Assembly (NCBI GenBank): GCA_964555935.1
Contig: CAZKUN010000019.1
Location: 1-60,726 of the forward strand
Direction: 5' to 3'
DNA from: CAZKUN01 sp964555935
Lineage (GTDB): Bacteria; Armatimonadota; Zipacnadia; Zipacnadales; VGFC01
Length of the DNA stretch: 60,726 nt
The position numbers and the translations under genes are program-made. Numbering within the stretch: position 1 is the first letter of the stretch; the number at the start of each line of letters is the position of its first letter. This document shows positions 1 to 11,016 of this stretch, piece by piece. Under the pieces are notes generated by a model that did no database searches, was not told where the DNA came from, and worked only from the letters and a program-made list of their open reading frames with translations.

Positions 1-103
1 GTTTCTTGGCACCTCTACCGAAAACCTCCCTGCTCATATGGGCAATGCGGGGTAAACGGCCTAACGGGGTGGTCCAGATGCCTTTTTCAGCCCAGAATGC
101 GGG

Positions 104-3100
104 CTATCTCGACGCCACATCCATGTGTGGAATCTCGGTCCCGTATTCAGGTACCAACGTCGCGTAGTACACTTCCCTCGATCGCCTGAACGCACCGGCC
201 GCCGGATCGAACCACGACCGAGGCGAAGTCCAGAACAACCAATACCGCGTCATCAGCTGCGTTGACGTCACTCCATTGGCATCCGCGATACCGGGAACTG
301 CGTACCATTCCCGCTTCACCATCAAAGGTCCTTCTGAGTAGACAGAATCCAGGTTCACCCGTCGTTCGTCGCCCAACCCCGATACGCGGTGGTACTCCGT
401 AACCGGCCCTGCGGCACCAGTGGGGGTGTAGACGACCTCAAAGACGTGGCCGTCAGTCTGGAACCACATGCCCAATATCCCGGCGTTAAGGTCCGTGCCG
501 GCCGGAGTGACGGCGGCGCCGGTTGTGATATCCGTCACGCTTGTTACGGTCGATATCGGCGGCTGCAGGACCTGGATCGCCCAGCACCCCTCCGCCTGCA
601 TGAACGAGGTGCGGCCGAAGTGAGGCGCGCCCGACGAGCCGTGGGAACGGCGCCAGAAGATCTTGAAGCGCCCGAGGGCGACGCCGTCGCCGGCGTTGAG
701 GTCAGGACCACCGTAGTCCCAGAATCCAGAGGGTGAATCGTCGTTGGCGTCGTTGCGACACCAGCGATAGATATACGGCGTGTAGTCCGCCCAGACCTGG
801 ACATCGATCAGTCCCGGGAAGTCACCGCTGTTGAAGAATGTCGCGGGATCCGCGTAGTCCGTGCTGTTGAACAGCGGGGCCGAGAAGCGCACGATGCCCG
901 ACGCCGGGTCGACCTCGACCTCCAGCGGCCGTCCGCTACGCGGCGTGACCGGGATGATGTTGGCGGCAAATGTACCCGCCCCGATCCTGTCGAGTTCCAC
1001 GCCGCCGAGTTGGTACGTCCCCTTCGAGCGGCGGTAACGACCGTTGGTCCACGTCAGTTCGTAGATCTCGTGGTTGCCCGGCGGCGTGCCCGGGAAGACC
1101 AGGTGCACGTAGATCCGCGGGTCGAGGTTCAGGTCCGGGGCGACGATCATGTCTTCGCCGAAGTTGAAGTTGTGCGGGCGAACCGTGGTAATCCAGTCGA
1201 GGTGCCGCGACGCGAAGGACTGACGAACGCCGTCGGATCGCAGCTCCTCCCCCCCGCCGGCGCCCGTGATCCGGAAGCTGTCGAACTTCCCGTAGTTCGC
1301 GGTTGGGTCGTCGAGCAGGCTGAGGTTGAAGTTCACCCGGCAGATGTCGGCGTTTCGTTCATGCGTCACGTAGCCGCTGAAGACCACGGTGAGATACTCG
1401 GTGCCGCCCGGCAACTGGTTGAGCGTCGGCGATGGGTCTTTGATGTATGCGAACGGGCTCTTCGACGGCTTCCGAATGTACCGGTTGCCTACCTGCAGTG
1501 CCGTCTGCACGTAGTCCTGCCTCGTGGACGCCGGCAGGCCGTTAGTCACGGGCAGAATCAGGTCATCCACAGTCATCGGATCACGCGGGTCGTAACTGGG
1601 CGAGTAGTGGATCTCCCACCTTCCGCGCTTGCCGGAGTTCCAGAATGACCAGTGGTTCGCCGGCGCGGCCGTCGTCGGATCGATGAAGCCTCGGACCCAA
1701 CTCTTGTCGAGGCTGGAGTCGAAGATGTAATTCGTGTCTGCCGCCGCGCCGAAGGGCGATACCAAGTCGTCTGTCGCGCGCGACGACCAGAGCGTCGAGC
1801 TGACGCCGATGTCGGTGGGCCCAAGGCGGTGCCACAGCGCCCACTTCCGGTTGTCGGCCGGATCGATGTACGCATCGGGGCCGCCATTGACGGTTCCGGC
1901 ACCAGTTTCGGCGGTAACCGCAACGTCAGCGCCCCACGGGAAGCTGCGCGTGAGCCGGTCTCCGGTCAAGCCCGTCACGCCCTCGCGGATGTTCACGGCC
2001 GCATCGGCGGGAGGCATGCCTCCGGCAGCGACGCGGTTCGACTCCCACAGCACCTCAAGCCCATCGTGGTACTCGTCGTCATTTTGGTCGAGCAGCAGCA
2101 CCGTAGGCGAGCCATCGGAGGCGTCGGGGTCGTTGAACGGCAGCGGGCTCTCGACCACGCGCACCCGCAGATTCACGGGAATAACAGGCTCGAGCGCGTA
2201 GTCCTCGGTCGCGTCAAATGGCGTGGCCGCAGTGGTCGTTGCCACCATGCCTATGCTCCGGTCGAGGAAGCCCAGGTAACCATCGCCGTCGGTGTCCACG
2301 AACGTGGCGGACGTGCCTGAGTAGCTCCCCGCACCCAAGCCGTTCGGCAGGGGCGCGGCGCCCGCGGGATCGCCTTCACCCCACGTGCCGGCGCGATACA
2401 GGGCCGTCGCCGGGCTTCCGCCCGCTCCACCCTTGGCCGGCGCGGTCATGTACTCCGCCCATATCTCGGTGGCCGGCGTGGCTGAGAGATCCATCGCCGG
2501 CGTCATGGCGATCAGTCGGTCCTCTGATATCGGCACGGACCGGAAGAGGCGATGCGCGCTGTTTTGCTCCGGCGCCAACGTCACGTCGTCCCGGAAGAGT
2601 CCCATCGTCTGTCCCGTCGCCCCCGGGTCAATCGTCAAACTCGTCTCGGGAACGGCGGGCCATGCCGTGACATTGTGGGCCGCCATCTGGGCGTCCGTCA
2701 CGGTGTAGTTGCCCTGGCTGCCGCCACGCGATGTCCCGAGCGCGGACACCTCGACCGGGTAGTCGTTCGCGTCGGTGTTCCCCGGCGCAACTCGACCGAG
2801 ATCGACCGAAGGCTGCCCCGCCACCAGCCGCGTCTTGCGCTCGACCGACGCAATGATCAGGAGCGGATCGTACTCCTCAGCCGTCAGGTAGTCGTGCGTG
2901 AACCGCGCCTGCTGCGTCTGAGTAAACGGCGTCCCCGCCGCGATCAGGTCCGTCCCCTCATACGGGCAGAACGTCAGCATCATCGCGTCCTGCTCTTCTG
3001 ATGTCTGGCCCTCGCCGACCATCTCCCACGCCGTGCCGCACGCGATACAGATCTGGTGCCCCGGGCACTCCACGGCCAGGTCGTTCCCCGCCGTGTTGCC

Positions 3101-5524
3101 CACCGTGCGCCCGTAGCTGCACTCCAGATCCGTCTCCGGCGTCGTCAGCGGGTACTCGTCGGTGTACTCGTACGCAAGCGTCCCGCCCGCCGCCATCGCC
3201 ATAGCCGGGTGCTTGTTGCCGCAGTCGGGACAGAGGTAATACATGTCCCACGCCCCGTTGCCGTCGAACAGCGCCTCGTCATGCGAGACGGGATCCGGTA
3301 GCCCGAGCGCGCCGAAATCGAAGTGGAACGGGCTGTGGTCGCCGTCCACACTATTCTCGTACCACCGCGAGTTGACGTCGCTGCGTCCATAGGCGACGAT
3401 GGCGCCCTGGTACGGCGCATCAGTTCCGCTCTCGTGCGCCGTGGCGGCGGCTGTCGGCTCATACGATGGTCTCTGGAACATGGGTACGTTAATGAACAGC
3501 GGAGCCAGCACGCTATCCAGGCCCGCGCCGGTGGCTTGGGCGGGTGCGCGCACGCCGTTCTTGGTCCCGCGGATGGCTTCGCCGGTCATTGAGTAGATCG
3601 CGTCAGGTCGCGCCAGGTCCGCTACAGCCGCGTGAGTAGCGTTAGCGCCGACCGACGCGACATCGACTGAGATCTCAGTCTGCTCGATATCGATGGCCTC
3701 GTTGCCGGCCGCATTGCCGACAAGCCGCGTCCCACAGTAATTGCAGTGCATCGTGCTCGCCGTGGCCGTAGAGTGAGTGCGCCCACAGCGACACGCCGTC
3801 CCGGTGCCAACCACATGCGCCGCGCCGCAACCGACGGTCCGCAAGGGCACGGCCGGCGTAACGGAAGCCGGATCATGCGTGAGAATCCCGGGCGGATCGC
3901 CGCCGGGAGCCGGTGCGGTGAACTGCCCCGCCGCCGCGCGCCACAGCGGGTCGACATACGGATCCACGCCGCCCGTCCCACGCCCGCCCTGGTGCGGCAC
4001 GTGCTTCGGACACCGCACGATGTCGCCCACGCCACGGTTTCGCACCTCGAGATCCACGCTGACATCCGTCGCGCCACCGGGCGCGCCCGCGGGAAGCGTC
4101 ACAACGCCGCTGACTGCCTCGACCCGAGAACTGAAGAACCTCGCGGCAATCGGTTGGACCCCATTCTCATGGGCCGTGTTCGCCGGCCACGCGTCGCCCG
4201 GATCCGGTACGGTCGGCTCTGGTACGGAATCCTCATCATAGCTCCACGGGTCGCCCGCATCGTTGCGCCACAGCATCGCGACCATGCCTGTGCCCGTCTC
4301 GCCCGGCCGCAACCGAAACTGCGTCTCCGCCGTTGTGGACGTCAGCAGCACGTCCGTGTAGGTGAGCCCCACCGAGTCAAAGGTCTCCCGGTAGAGATCC
4401 GAATCATCGACACCGTCCACGCCGCCCTTCGAGGACACCGGCCAGTAGTACATGGGCACGTCCGTCGGCAGCCCTGCCTCCGGCGTGGTCAGCCAGCCGG
4501 TCGTGTTGCCCGTATTCCGCCATTCCGGGGCCGGCAGCGTCCGGCAGTTATTCGCGATCTTGAACTGGTACGCCCAAATCTGCACCGGGACGCCCGCGGC
4601 CGCCGCGGCGACCGCGTCATACGGCATGACAGAAGCCGCGATGTTCAGGCGAACGGCGCCGCTATAGCACCAAATGTCCGCCCCAAGAGGAGGGTCACCC
4701 GCGTACTCCAGTCCGTTCGCCATGCTCCAGACCTCTATGGTCGGATCAGCACCGGAGCCGTCGTGGAACGCTCGTATCTCATATGTATCCCCATCGACCG
4801 CGCGCCATGGGTGGACGCCGATCCGCAGGTCACCCGACTGGATGGCCAGCGACGGGTCATCACCCCATAGTGACGTGCCCGTCGAGGTGTTCGCGTCGTC
4901 CTGCGGCGACCACGTCATCTCGTAGTAACGCGCGGTCGGCCGCGCGATTCCCGGCGGCATCAGCATCGCGCGAATCTGCGTGGTGGTCGAATCCAAGCCC
5001 GGCGCGGGATCCCCCGTATCGTCGAACCGAAACGCGAACCGCACGCGCGAGCCAGCGACCGTCACCGCGCCTCCTCCAAGCGATGTGTCCCAGTCCCCCG
5101 GGCGGTAAGGCAGCCCGCGGATGAGGTCGAGGCCGCCCGGAAGCCACCTGAAGTCAAAGAAGCGCTGCTGCAGCGGCGCGCGAACGAGATCCGTTGCGGC
5201 ATGGCCCGTGCCCCATGGGTCCGGACACTGACCGTCGGCCTCGTCGGGGATGCCGTCGTTGTCGTTATCGCCGTCGGGGAACGTGTTGGTGTCAGCGTCC
5301 AGAACGTCCATCGTCCCGCCGGTGGAGTAGCCGCAGTACGAACAGATCCACGGCTCCTTGACCGTGTTCTCGGACGTGGCGGCCGGAGCGGTGGGATCGT
5401 AGATGTCGGGCACCGGATCGGCGGCGAATGTCCTGACCTCGTACGGCGGCGGCTGAGCAGAGAGAGCATTGCTCAGGAATACCGCGGCGCACGCTGTCAG
5501 TATAGTAGCAGTACACGACCGCAT
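104..5524 (-). CDS. Giant exported protein with multiple zinc-ribbon Cys clusters (pilus-locus distal gene)
   Basis: An 1806-aa protein with an N-terminal signal peptide (residues 1-23, ending ALSAQ). I recognise no catalytic family. It has repeated Cys pairs of zinc-ribbon type: CSYC at about 61, CRC...CNYC at 578-597, CPDC at 765, and CPGHQICIAC...CPYEG at about 820-853. An Asp/Asn-rich, calcium-binding-like stretch (76-102) resembles thrombospondin type 3 repeats. The remainder looks like beta-rich surface modules. The start is an ATG with GAGGTG 8 nt upstream. It is the last gene of the pilus locus, 42 nt after the propeller giant, so a tip or surface role with the pilins is inferred. Zinc ribbons are uncommon in exported proteins. 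A similar ribbon occurs in the pseudopilin at 14167-15957, which supports co-function. The locus may continue left of the window. Confidence 0.75.
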   Translation of the reverse strand: MRSCTATILTACAAVFLSNALSAQPPPYEVRTFAADPVPDIYDPTAPAATSENTVKEPWICSYCGYSTGGTMDVLDADTNTFPDGDNDNDGIPDEADGQCPDPWGTGHAATDLVRAPLQQRFFDFRWLPGGLDLIRGLPYRPGDWDTSLGGGAVTVAGSRVRFAFRFDDTGDPAPGLDSTTTQIRAMLMPPGIARPTARYYEMTWSPQDDANTSTGTSLWGDDPSLAIQSGDLRIGVHPWRAVDGDTYEIRAFHDGSGADPTIEVWSMANGLEYAGDPPLGADIWCYSGAVRLNIAASVMPYDAVAAAAAGVPVQIWAYQFKIANNCRTLPAPEWRNTGNTTGWLTTPEAGLPTDVPMYYWPVSSKGGVDGVDDSDLYRETFDSVGLTYTDVLLTSTTAETQFRLRPGETGTGMVAMLWRNDAGDPWSYDEDSVPEPTVPDPGDAWPANTAHENGVQPIAARFFSSRVEAVSGVVTLPAGAPGGATDVSVDLEVRNRGVGDIVRCPKHVPHQGGRGTGGVDPYVDPLWRAAAGQFTAPAPGGDPPGILTHDPASVTPAVPLRTVGCGAAHVVGTGTACRCGRTHSTATASTMHCNYCGTRLVGNAAGNEAIDIEQTEISVDVASVGANATHAAVADLARPDAIYSMTGEAIRGTKNGVRAPAQATGAGLDSVLAPLFINVPMFQRPSYEPTAAATAHESGTDAPYQGAIVAYGRSDVNSRWYENSVDGDHSPFHFDFGALGLPDPVSHDEALFDGNGAWDMYYLCPDCGNKHPAMAMAAGGTLAYEYTDEYPLTTPETDLECSYGRTVGNTAGNDLAVECPGHQICIACGTAWEMVGEGQTSEEQDAMMLTFCPYEGTDLIAAGTPFTQTQQARFTHDYLTAEEYDPLLIIASVERKTRLVAGQPSVDLGRVAPGNTDANDYPVEVSALGTSRGGSQGNYTVTDAQMAAHNVTAWPAVPETSLTIDPGATGQTMGLFRDDVTLAPEQNSAHRLFRSVPISEDRLIAMTPAMDLSATPATEIWAEYMTAPAKGGAGGSPATALYRAGTWGEGDPAGAAPLPNGLGAGSYSGTSATFVDTDGDGYLGFLDRSIGMVATTTAATPFDATEDYALEPVIPVNLRVRVVESPLPFNDPDASDGSPTVLLLDQNDDEYHDGLEVLWESNRVAAGGMPPADAAVNIREGVTGLTGDRLTRSFPWGADVAVTAETGAGTVNGGPDAYIDPADNRKWALWHRLGPTDIGVSSTLWSSRATDDLVSPFGAAADTNYIFDSSLDKSWVRGFIDPTTAAPANHWSFWNSGKRGRWEIHYSPSYDPRDPMTVDDLILPVTNGLPASTRQDYVQTALQVGNRYIRKPSKSPFAYIKDPSPTLNQLPGGTEYLTVVFSGYVTHERNADICRVNFNLSLLDDPTANYGKFDSFRITGAGGGEELRSDGVRQSFASRHLDWITTVRPHNFNFGEDMIVAPDLNLDPRIYVHLVFPGTPPGNHEIYELTWTNGRYRRSKGTYQLGGVELDRIGAGTFAANIIPVTPRSGRPLEVEVDPASGIVRFSAPLFNSTDYADPATFFNSGDFPGLIDVQVWADYTPYIYRWCRNDANDDSPSGFWDYGGPDLNAGDGVALGRFKIFWRRSHGSSGAPHFGRTSFMQAEGCWAIQVLQPPISTVTSVTDITTGAAVTPAGTDLNAGILGMWFQTDGHVFEVVYTPTGAAGPVTEYHRVSGLGDERRVNLDSVYSEGPLMVKREWYAVPGIADANGVTSTQLMTRYWLFWTSPRSWFDPAAGAFRRSREVYYATLVPEYGTEIPHMDVASR

Positions 5525-5566
5525 TTGGTCACCTCGTGCAGGACTTCCCGGAACGTCAGCGCCACG

Positions 5567-8500
5567 TTACGGACGTAGCGGGGCAGGGCTGTCTTGGCTA
5601 CGCTGTACGAACGACGGCTGGTTCACGGGATCTGTCCAGGCGTCGCCCCACGGGTTCGGAATGCACCGGTTCACGTCGATCGTGTGCATCTGCGTCGACG
5701 GATCGTTCGCAGTGCCATACGTCGTCTCGACGTCGAATATCTCGCTACCTAGCGACGGCGGCGTCCCAAATATCGCATCGGTCGCCGTGTCGAGATTGAC
5801 GTGGGTCAGGTTGTCGACAGCCGACGCGTACGTGGCGATGATGTGCCGTCCGCCTGGGATGCGCTGCGCGCACACCGGCAGGAATGTCTTCACCGCGCGC
5901 GCGGCGCCCGCGTTGCCCTCACCGGGCGGAGTCCACAGATGCCCCAGCGGACCCGCCTCATAGTCGCGATCGGTGTAGGCCCAGTAAGGCACTGCCCAAC
6001 CAAGCGTGGATGGGACGTGGCTCGCAGTCGCCGGATCGACGCGGAACTCCACGCAGCAAGCGCCCGCCTCGTTACCCAGCGTGTCAGTCAGCATGTACGG
6101 GTCGGCCAACGGACCTCGGTACCGCCCGCAGACGACCATCAGGTAGATGTACGTCGCGCCGTTCTCGTCCGTGCAGTAGTCAGCCGAGACGTGGCGGATG
6201 TTCTGGAAGATCAGGCGCTCATCCGTGTCGGCGTCAGCGTCGTCGTCATGGTCGTACAGCCACGACCACATCGACCACGTGAGACCGGTTCCGGACGGCA
6301 TCGCGGCGCCGGCGGCGGGATTGATCTGCTCGGTGCCGTGCTCGACAACCAGCAATTCGTGCAGGTTGCTGCCGGCGCAGAGATACCCCACGACATCGCC
6401 GTTGTTCGGATCGGTGATCGGAACCGCCTTCGTGTAGGCGACGCGGATGTACTCGCCCGCCCGCGGGCCGTAGACCGCATGCACGTAGCCGGGCGTGACA
6501 ACCTCGATGGCGTGGTACTGAAGCACGGCTCCCGTGGTGTAGTCATAGTCGAACGTGGTGATCACATCGACCACGCGGTAGTTGCCGGAATCGGCGATGA
6601 CGGTGTGCATCAACCACGTGTCCGTCGCCGTGTCCCACTCCATGTAGCGGTGGGCATCGCTCGGCGCGTTCAGCACGAGCGTCGTGTTGTAGGGGCTCGA
6701 GTAGAAATCAAAGCCCAGGTGATCGCCCGCGCGGCGGCTACCCGCGAGCCCGCCCGTCCCGTCGCCGATGTTATCCAGCGGCCACACCTGCCGCCCCGCT
6801 CGATCAACCTCGACGACGCGGTTGTTGCCGGTGTCGACGACTAGATAGGTGCCGGGCCCGATGCCGGATTCGGCCGGCGGCCACGGTGTGCCCGCAGGCA
6901 CTCCCGCCGGCACTGAGCCGCCCGACTCGGGCGGATATATGGCCTCGTTATAGGCGATCAAGGTGCCCGCCGCGTCCGTGTATGGGGCCAGGAAGTCCGG
7001 CCGCGTCAGGCGGATGGCTTTGGCCGGACGGCTGAACGGGCGGCGCATGACCGGAACCGTGCCCGGGAAGCCCGCGCGCGCCTCGGCCGCGACGTTCTGC
7101 CACGCAACGTCCAACACGCGAGTCCCGGAGCAAACCCAGTCAAGTCGGGTGCCAACGGTCTCGATGATCCGCTGATTGTCCGTGATAACCGTGCGCGAAG
7201 GCGACAGCCCCGCCGCGTGACCCACGGCGACGATGGTCGGATCGCCTCCGTACCCCTCGGGCGGAGTCCCCGACGTGTCTGGGACCTCGATGATCGTGCG
7301 TGATCCGACAAGAGCCGTATCGCCCCGCACGGCTGCCGCGTTCGACATGATCGGCACGCCCAGCGCGCCAGGCGCGCGATTGGCCGGACGGACCAGCTCG
7401 CCATGGACGTAGTTCGTCACTCGGTCCCACGTCAGCGTCAGCAGCGTGCGAGTCGCGTCTGTCACCAGCCCGGCTCGGTCGAATCCGCCGACGTAGGGCG
7501 ACGCGTCCGGCGAGCGATCCACGCTCTGATCCGGGTTGTACGATTCAGTGCCCACCAAGATGGTCCGGCCGCCGTTGGCAACCGCGATCGGCGCGATGGT
7601 GCGGCCAATGACATAGGGCACCTGATGCCGCTCCCAGTCGTCGTTCGCGTTAGGGACTTCGATGGCGCCGTCGACCGTCATCCCCTGGTATGAGATCTCG
7701 ACATCCGCGCCCATCGGCAGAGGCACTGGGGCTTGGCCGAACGTCGCGGCGTCAACGTCAAGCCAGCCATGGCCGGCCCACGTCAGCCCGTTGACGACGA
7801 CCGTTCCGCCGCCGACGCTGAACCCCTGGACGGGCATTCCGTTGGGCAGCCGCGCGGACACGCCGATGGCCCCGCCTGCCCAGACAAATGGATGGTTCCG
7901 CAGGCGAATGCGGCCGGGGACGTACTCCCAACGCGCGATGTCTGGCACAACGCCAACCTCGCCCTCGACGAAGGCGTCGTCGGTGAGGTCCTCGGGCGTT
8001 CCCTGATCGTCATACGCGTACGTCAAGATCACCATCTTGCCCCACGCCGGGCCAAGACGATTGCCGTCGATGTCACGCACGTCGTGCGCGCGCTCGGCAG
8101 GGATAGTGATCCGGAGGTTCTCGTAGTCAACGGTGTAGCACGATGGGTCGAGTACGGGAACGCCAAGCGGAGTCGTATCCCAGTCGCCGCCATTGTGTGC
8201 GTCTACTATCTGCACGACCGGCGACAGCCCAACGCTGGCCACGCTCGTGCCGGTCAGCGGCGCCTGCGACAACACTACCGCGGCAGGATCCGCGGCGGGC
8301 TCGACCCGCACGCGAATGGTGGCATCGGGGCGTGGGTCGAGGGCGAATATGGAGCCAACAGCGCCCTCTTCCGGCGTCGCCGGATCCTCAAGCGAAGCCG
8401 CGCCGATGATCGCGTCCCCCGCGTCGGCGGGGGCGGCGTCGACGTAATGCCGCATGTCGGTGGCCATGAAGTTCCCGGCAGCGTCTAGTGGCTGAGCCAG

Positions 8501-10957
8501 CGCGTACCACGGGCTGTACCGCCATTTCGTCTCCCCCGTGGCGGGGTCCAGGCCCGCGATCGCGCCCATGCGCCCCGGGCCGCTCAAGTTCACTGGAGTG
8601 CGCGAATCAGGATGCATCGCGCGAGTAACGGCGACCGCCAGCACGTCGCCCGTCAGAACGCCCGCGCCCGCGCGTCTCTGGCCGCTCTGGAGGCGCTCGG
8701 CATCCGTGATTGCCGTCGCGTCCGACGGGTCGGCCTCGTGTGGTCGTTTGAAGACAACCGGGCCGGGCAGGAATTCCATCTCGTCGTTGCCCGAATGCTC
8801 TAGCAACACCCGGCAACCGGCCTGAATATCGCCGTAGCGCGTGCCCGCCGAGGAGGCGGGAATATCCGCCAGGAACTCCGCGACATCGGCCGGAGGATAC
8901 TCCGCGTACGGCGCGACATCCGTCGGGGCAGTCCCGGCGTAAGCTGCGGATTCCTCGCCTGTTGCCGTTTCGAGGTAGTAGGTCGTCCCCGTCACGGTCG
9001 CAGCGCCGGCGTCAAGCATGACGCGGAAGTACTGGCGGTTGCGCGCGAATGGGTCTCGCCCGGCGTAGCTCCCGCCCAACGTCGGCGTCGGGAGGAGCGC
9101 GAAGTCGGTGCCCCACGGCGCCATGCGGATCGCCGCGTTAGCGAGATCCCACACCTGCGAGACCGGCGTCCCGCAGTAGATAACCGCATCCAGATGCGGG
9201 TCAAGCGATGCCGCGTTGCCCGGTTCCGTGTCCCGGAAACGAGGCGCGTTGCCAATCGTCGGCGTCGGTGTCGGCACGCGAGGCAGCTCGGCGATCGGCG
9301 CGTCTGTCAGCCACTCAGGGTCATCGAACGGCCCGAGGGCGTGCATGTGCTGGATGGCTGCGTCGGTAGTGACCGCGCCCGGCATGTTAGCCGGATCCGG
9401 ATAAGTCCACTCAAAGCCGTCCGTCGCGTCGCCTCCGCTGTCGAGGTCGATGCAGTGGACGCGCCCATATGCATCGTCGATGGTGGCGCCGGTCGTCTCC
9501 GATGCGAGAATGTAGACCGCCGCGTTGTGCACCACCGGCGTCGAGATGCTGACAACGTCGCTACCGGCTTCGTAAGGGGCCACCGTGTAGGTCCACACCA
9601 AGGCGCCGGTTGCGGCTGAGTAGCACTGGACCTCGCCCGCGTCATTGGTGTCTTCGCTGACGCTGATAAGCACAACGTCCTGCAATGCCCCCGCCGGGTC
9701 AACCATCGTCGCCGCGGCCGGAGATGTGCTTCTGGGGGTGTAGTTGCCGAGATCCACCGACCAGATGAGGTCTGCGGAATCGACGCCTGCGTAGTCGATC
9801 GTGCCATCGTCGGCGGCGCCGTCGCGGTCGATGTCTCGCGCCGGGTCGGCATCGAAGCAGTAGAGCATCGGCTGACCACCGGCATCGAGACCGTATGTAG
9901 CGATGAACATCCGCCCGATGTCATCGACCACCGGAGCGCCCGCGACGGGTCCCATCTCCAGCGATTGCCACTTCACGTCGAGGTCGGCCCAGACTTCGCC
10001 AATACTCGTGCCCGCGCTGCGAGGCGACTGGCGGCCTTGCGTCCAGCCCGTTGCCCACGCCATGACGTTGTAGCCGAACATGACGTCCGGAGCAGCGGCT
10101 ACCGGCGGATCGTAGTTGGCGGCGGCCGTCCAGCCGGCAATGTCCGCGCCGATAGCGCCGCCCGTGACAACAATCCCACCGGAGCCAAACCGGCCGGCCG
10201 CGGCGAGATCTGCCCCCGCGCCATCGGTCAGGAGCGGCTGCATGTTGCGAATATTGTCGGTGACGTCGAGCGAATCCCATCCGCCGACAACGCCGAGGTG
10301 AGTCAACTGCCCGGGGCTCAGAGCGAATGGGTGATTCAGCAGAGCATGACTCGGTGCCGGAAGGCCTCCAGGGATCAGCGTGTCAGTGGCTGCCTCGAAG
10401 AAGAATGGCGACAGTTCCCACGCCGTCCCCGCGCCCGCGACGCCCGTCGCCGTGGATACTGCGTCCGTTGAGTCGATCCACAACACGGCGCCCTCGTTGA
10501 CGGCCTCGAGCAGCGAATCCACCTGGAAGTCGTCGAGAACGGTCAGATCATCCGCGCAGATGTAGAGCAGGTGGTAGCCCGACAGATCCGTCTGCTGTCC
10601 CTGCGCCAGCACGATCTCCCAATGCGCCGCCTCCCACTCAGCAACGTAGCCGCCCGCGCCACCCGTGCCGCGAGGGCTCACAATGTCCCAGCGCCGCGGC
10701 TTGAACGACGCGCGACGAAGGCCCTCCATGACGCCCGCGCCGATGGCCAGGTGCGGGTTGGTTCCGGGGGCGACGCTGATAACACCGGCATGGATGGTCA
10801 CGCGGCCAGGCGCGTAGTCGAAGGCAGTCGCCTGCCCGAACACCGGGACGGTGACGACCGCCAGGACCACGTATGCGAGTCCAGCAAGGGCGCGTCGGGG
10901 TCGGAAGGGCGAGATGATTCCTCGGCCCGTGCCAGCCCCTTTCCGCTCAGTCTGCAT
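5567..10957 (-). CDS. Giant exported PQQ/NHL-type beta-propeller protein, PilY1-like position
   Basis: Predicted 1796 aa. I choose ATG at 10957 because GGAGGT lies 8 nt upstream; an in-frame GTG at 10999 has no such site. A signal anchor (about residues 15-40, ending VPVFGQA) is followed by a GATase/DUF4159-like alpha/beta head (to about 300) with YHLLYICADDLTVLDD and FGYNVMAWATG segments. PQQ-type repeat motifs (VQCYSAATGALVWTY, IAGLDPATGETKWRY) follow, and an NHL-like block (LVVDTGNNRVVEVDRAGRQ) lies near the C-terminal third. Classical pilus operons encode a beta-propeller protein (PilY1) after PilV, PilW and PilX. This gene occupies that place but shows no vWA domain and no obvious homology, so it is a functional analogue by inference only. 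Confidence 0.75.
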   Translation of the reverse strand: MQTERKGAGTGRGIISPFRPRRALAGLAYVVLAVVTVPVFGQATAFDYAPGRVTIHAGVISVAPGTNPHLAIGAGVMEGLRRASFKPRRWDIVSPRGTGGAGGYVAEWEAAHWEIVLAQGQQTDLSGYHLLYICADDLTVLDDFQVDSLLEAVNEGAVLWIDSTDAVSTATGVAGAGTAWELSPFFFEAATDTLIPGGLPAPSHALLNHPFALSPGQLTHLGVVGGWDSLDVTDNIRNMQPLLTDGAGADLAAAGRFGSGGIVVTGGAIGADIAGWTAAANYDPPVAAAPDVMFGYNVMAWATGWTQGRQSPRSAGTSIGEVWADLDVKWQSLEMGPVAGAPVVDDIGRMFIATYGLDAGGQPMLYCFDADPARDIDRDGAADDGTIDYAGVDSADLIWSVDLGNYTPRSTSPAAATMVDPAGALQDVVLISVSEDTNDAGEVQCYSAATGALVWTYTVAPYEAGSDVVSISTPVVHNAAVYILASETTGATIDDAYGRVHCIDLDSGGDATDGFEWTYPDPANMPGAVTTDAAIQHMHALGPFDDPEWLTDAPIAELPRVPTPTPTIGNAPRFRDTEPGNAASLDPHLDAVIYCGTPVSQVWDLANAAIRMAPWGTDFALLPTPTLGGSYAGRDPFARNRQYFRVMLDAGAATVTGTTYYLETATGEESAAYAGTAPTDVAPYAEYPPADVAEFLADIPASSAGTRYGDIQAGCRVLLEHSGNDEMEFLPGPVVFKRPHEADPSDATAITDAERLQSGQRRAGAGVLTGDVLAVAVTRAMHPDSRTPVNLSGPGRMGAIAGLDPATGETKWRYSPWYALAQPLDAAGNFMATDMRHYVDAAPADAGDAIIGAASLEDPATPEEGAVGSIFALDPRPDATIRVRVEPAADPAAVVLSQAPLTGTSVASVGLSPVVQIVDAHNGGDWDTTPLGVPVLDPSCYTVDYENLRITIPAERAHDVRDIDGNRLGPAWGKMVILTYAYDDQGTPEDLTDDAFVEGEVGVVPDIARWEYVPGRIRLRNHPFVWAGGAIGVSARLPNGMPVQGFSVGGGTVVVNGLTWAGHGWLDVDAATFGQAPVPLPMGADVEISYQGMTVDGAIEVPNANDDWERHQVPYVIGRTIAPIAVANGGRTILVGTESYNPDQSVDRSPDASPYVGGFDRAGLVTDATRTLLTLTWDRVTNYVHGELVRPANRAPGALGVPIMSNAAAVRGDTALVGSRTIIEVPDTSGTPPEGYGGDPTIVAVGHAAGLSPSRTVITDNQRIIETVGTRLDWVCSGTRVLDVAWQNVAAEARAGFPGTVPVMRRPFSRPAKAIRLTRPDFLAPYTDAAGTLIAYNEAIYPPESGGSVPAGVPAGTPWPPAESGIGPGTYLVVDTGNNRVVEVDRAGRQVWPLDNIGDGTGGLAGSRRAGDHLGFDFYSSPYNTTLVLNAPSDAHRYMEWDTATDTWLMHTVIADSGNYRVVDVITTFDYDYTTGAVLQYHAIEVVTPGYVHAVYGPRAGEYIRVAYTKAVPITDPNNGDVVGYLCAGSNLHELLVVEHGTEQINPAAGAAMPSGTGLTWSMWSWLYDHDDDADADTDERLIFQNIRHVSADYCTDENGATYIYLMVVCGRYRGPLADPYMLTDTLGNEAGACCVEFRVDPATASHVPSTLGWAVPYWAYTDRDYEAGPLGHLWTPPGEGNAGAARAVKTFLPVCAQRIPGGRHIIATYASAVDNLTHVNLDTATDAIFGTPPSLGSEIFDVETTYGTANDPSTQMHTIDVNRCIPNPWGDAWTDPVNQPSFVQRSQDSPAPLRP

Positions 10958-11016
10958 GCGGGACAACCTCCGCTCATCAACCGGGGCGCGGTTAAGCACC
11001 AGGGCGCGCCCGGAGA

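Noticed and set aside
81..106. Hairpin overlapping the stop of the first gene as terminator
   Set aside because: Short stem (AGCCC/GGGCT) followed by an A-rich, not U-rich, stretch on the relevant strand.
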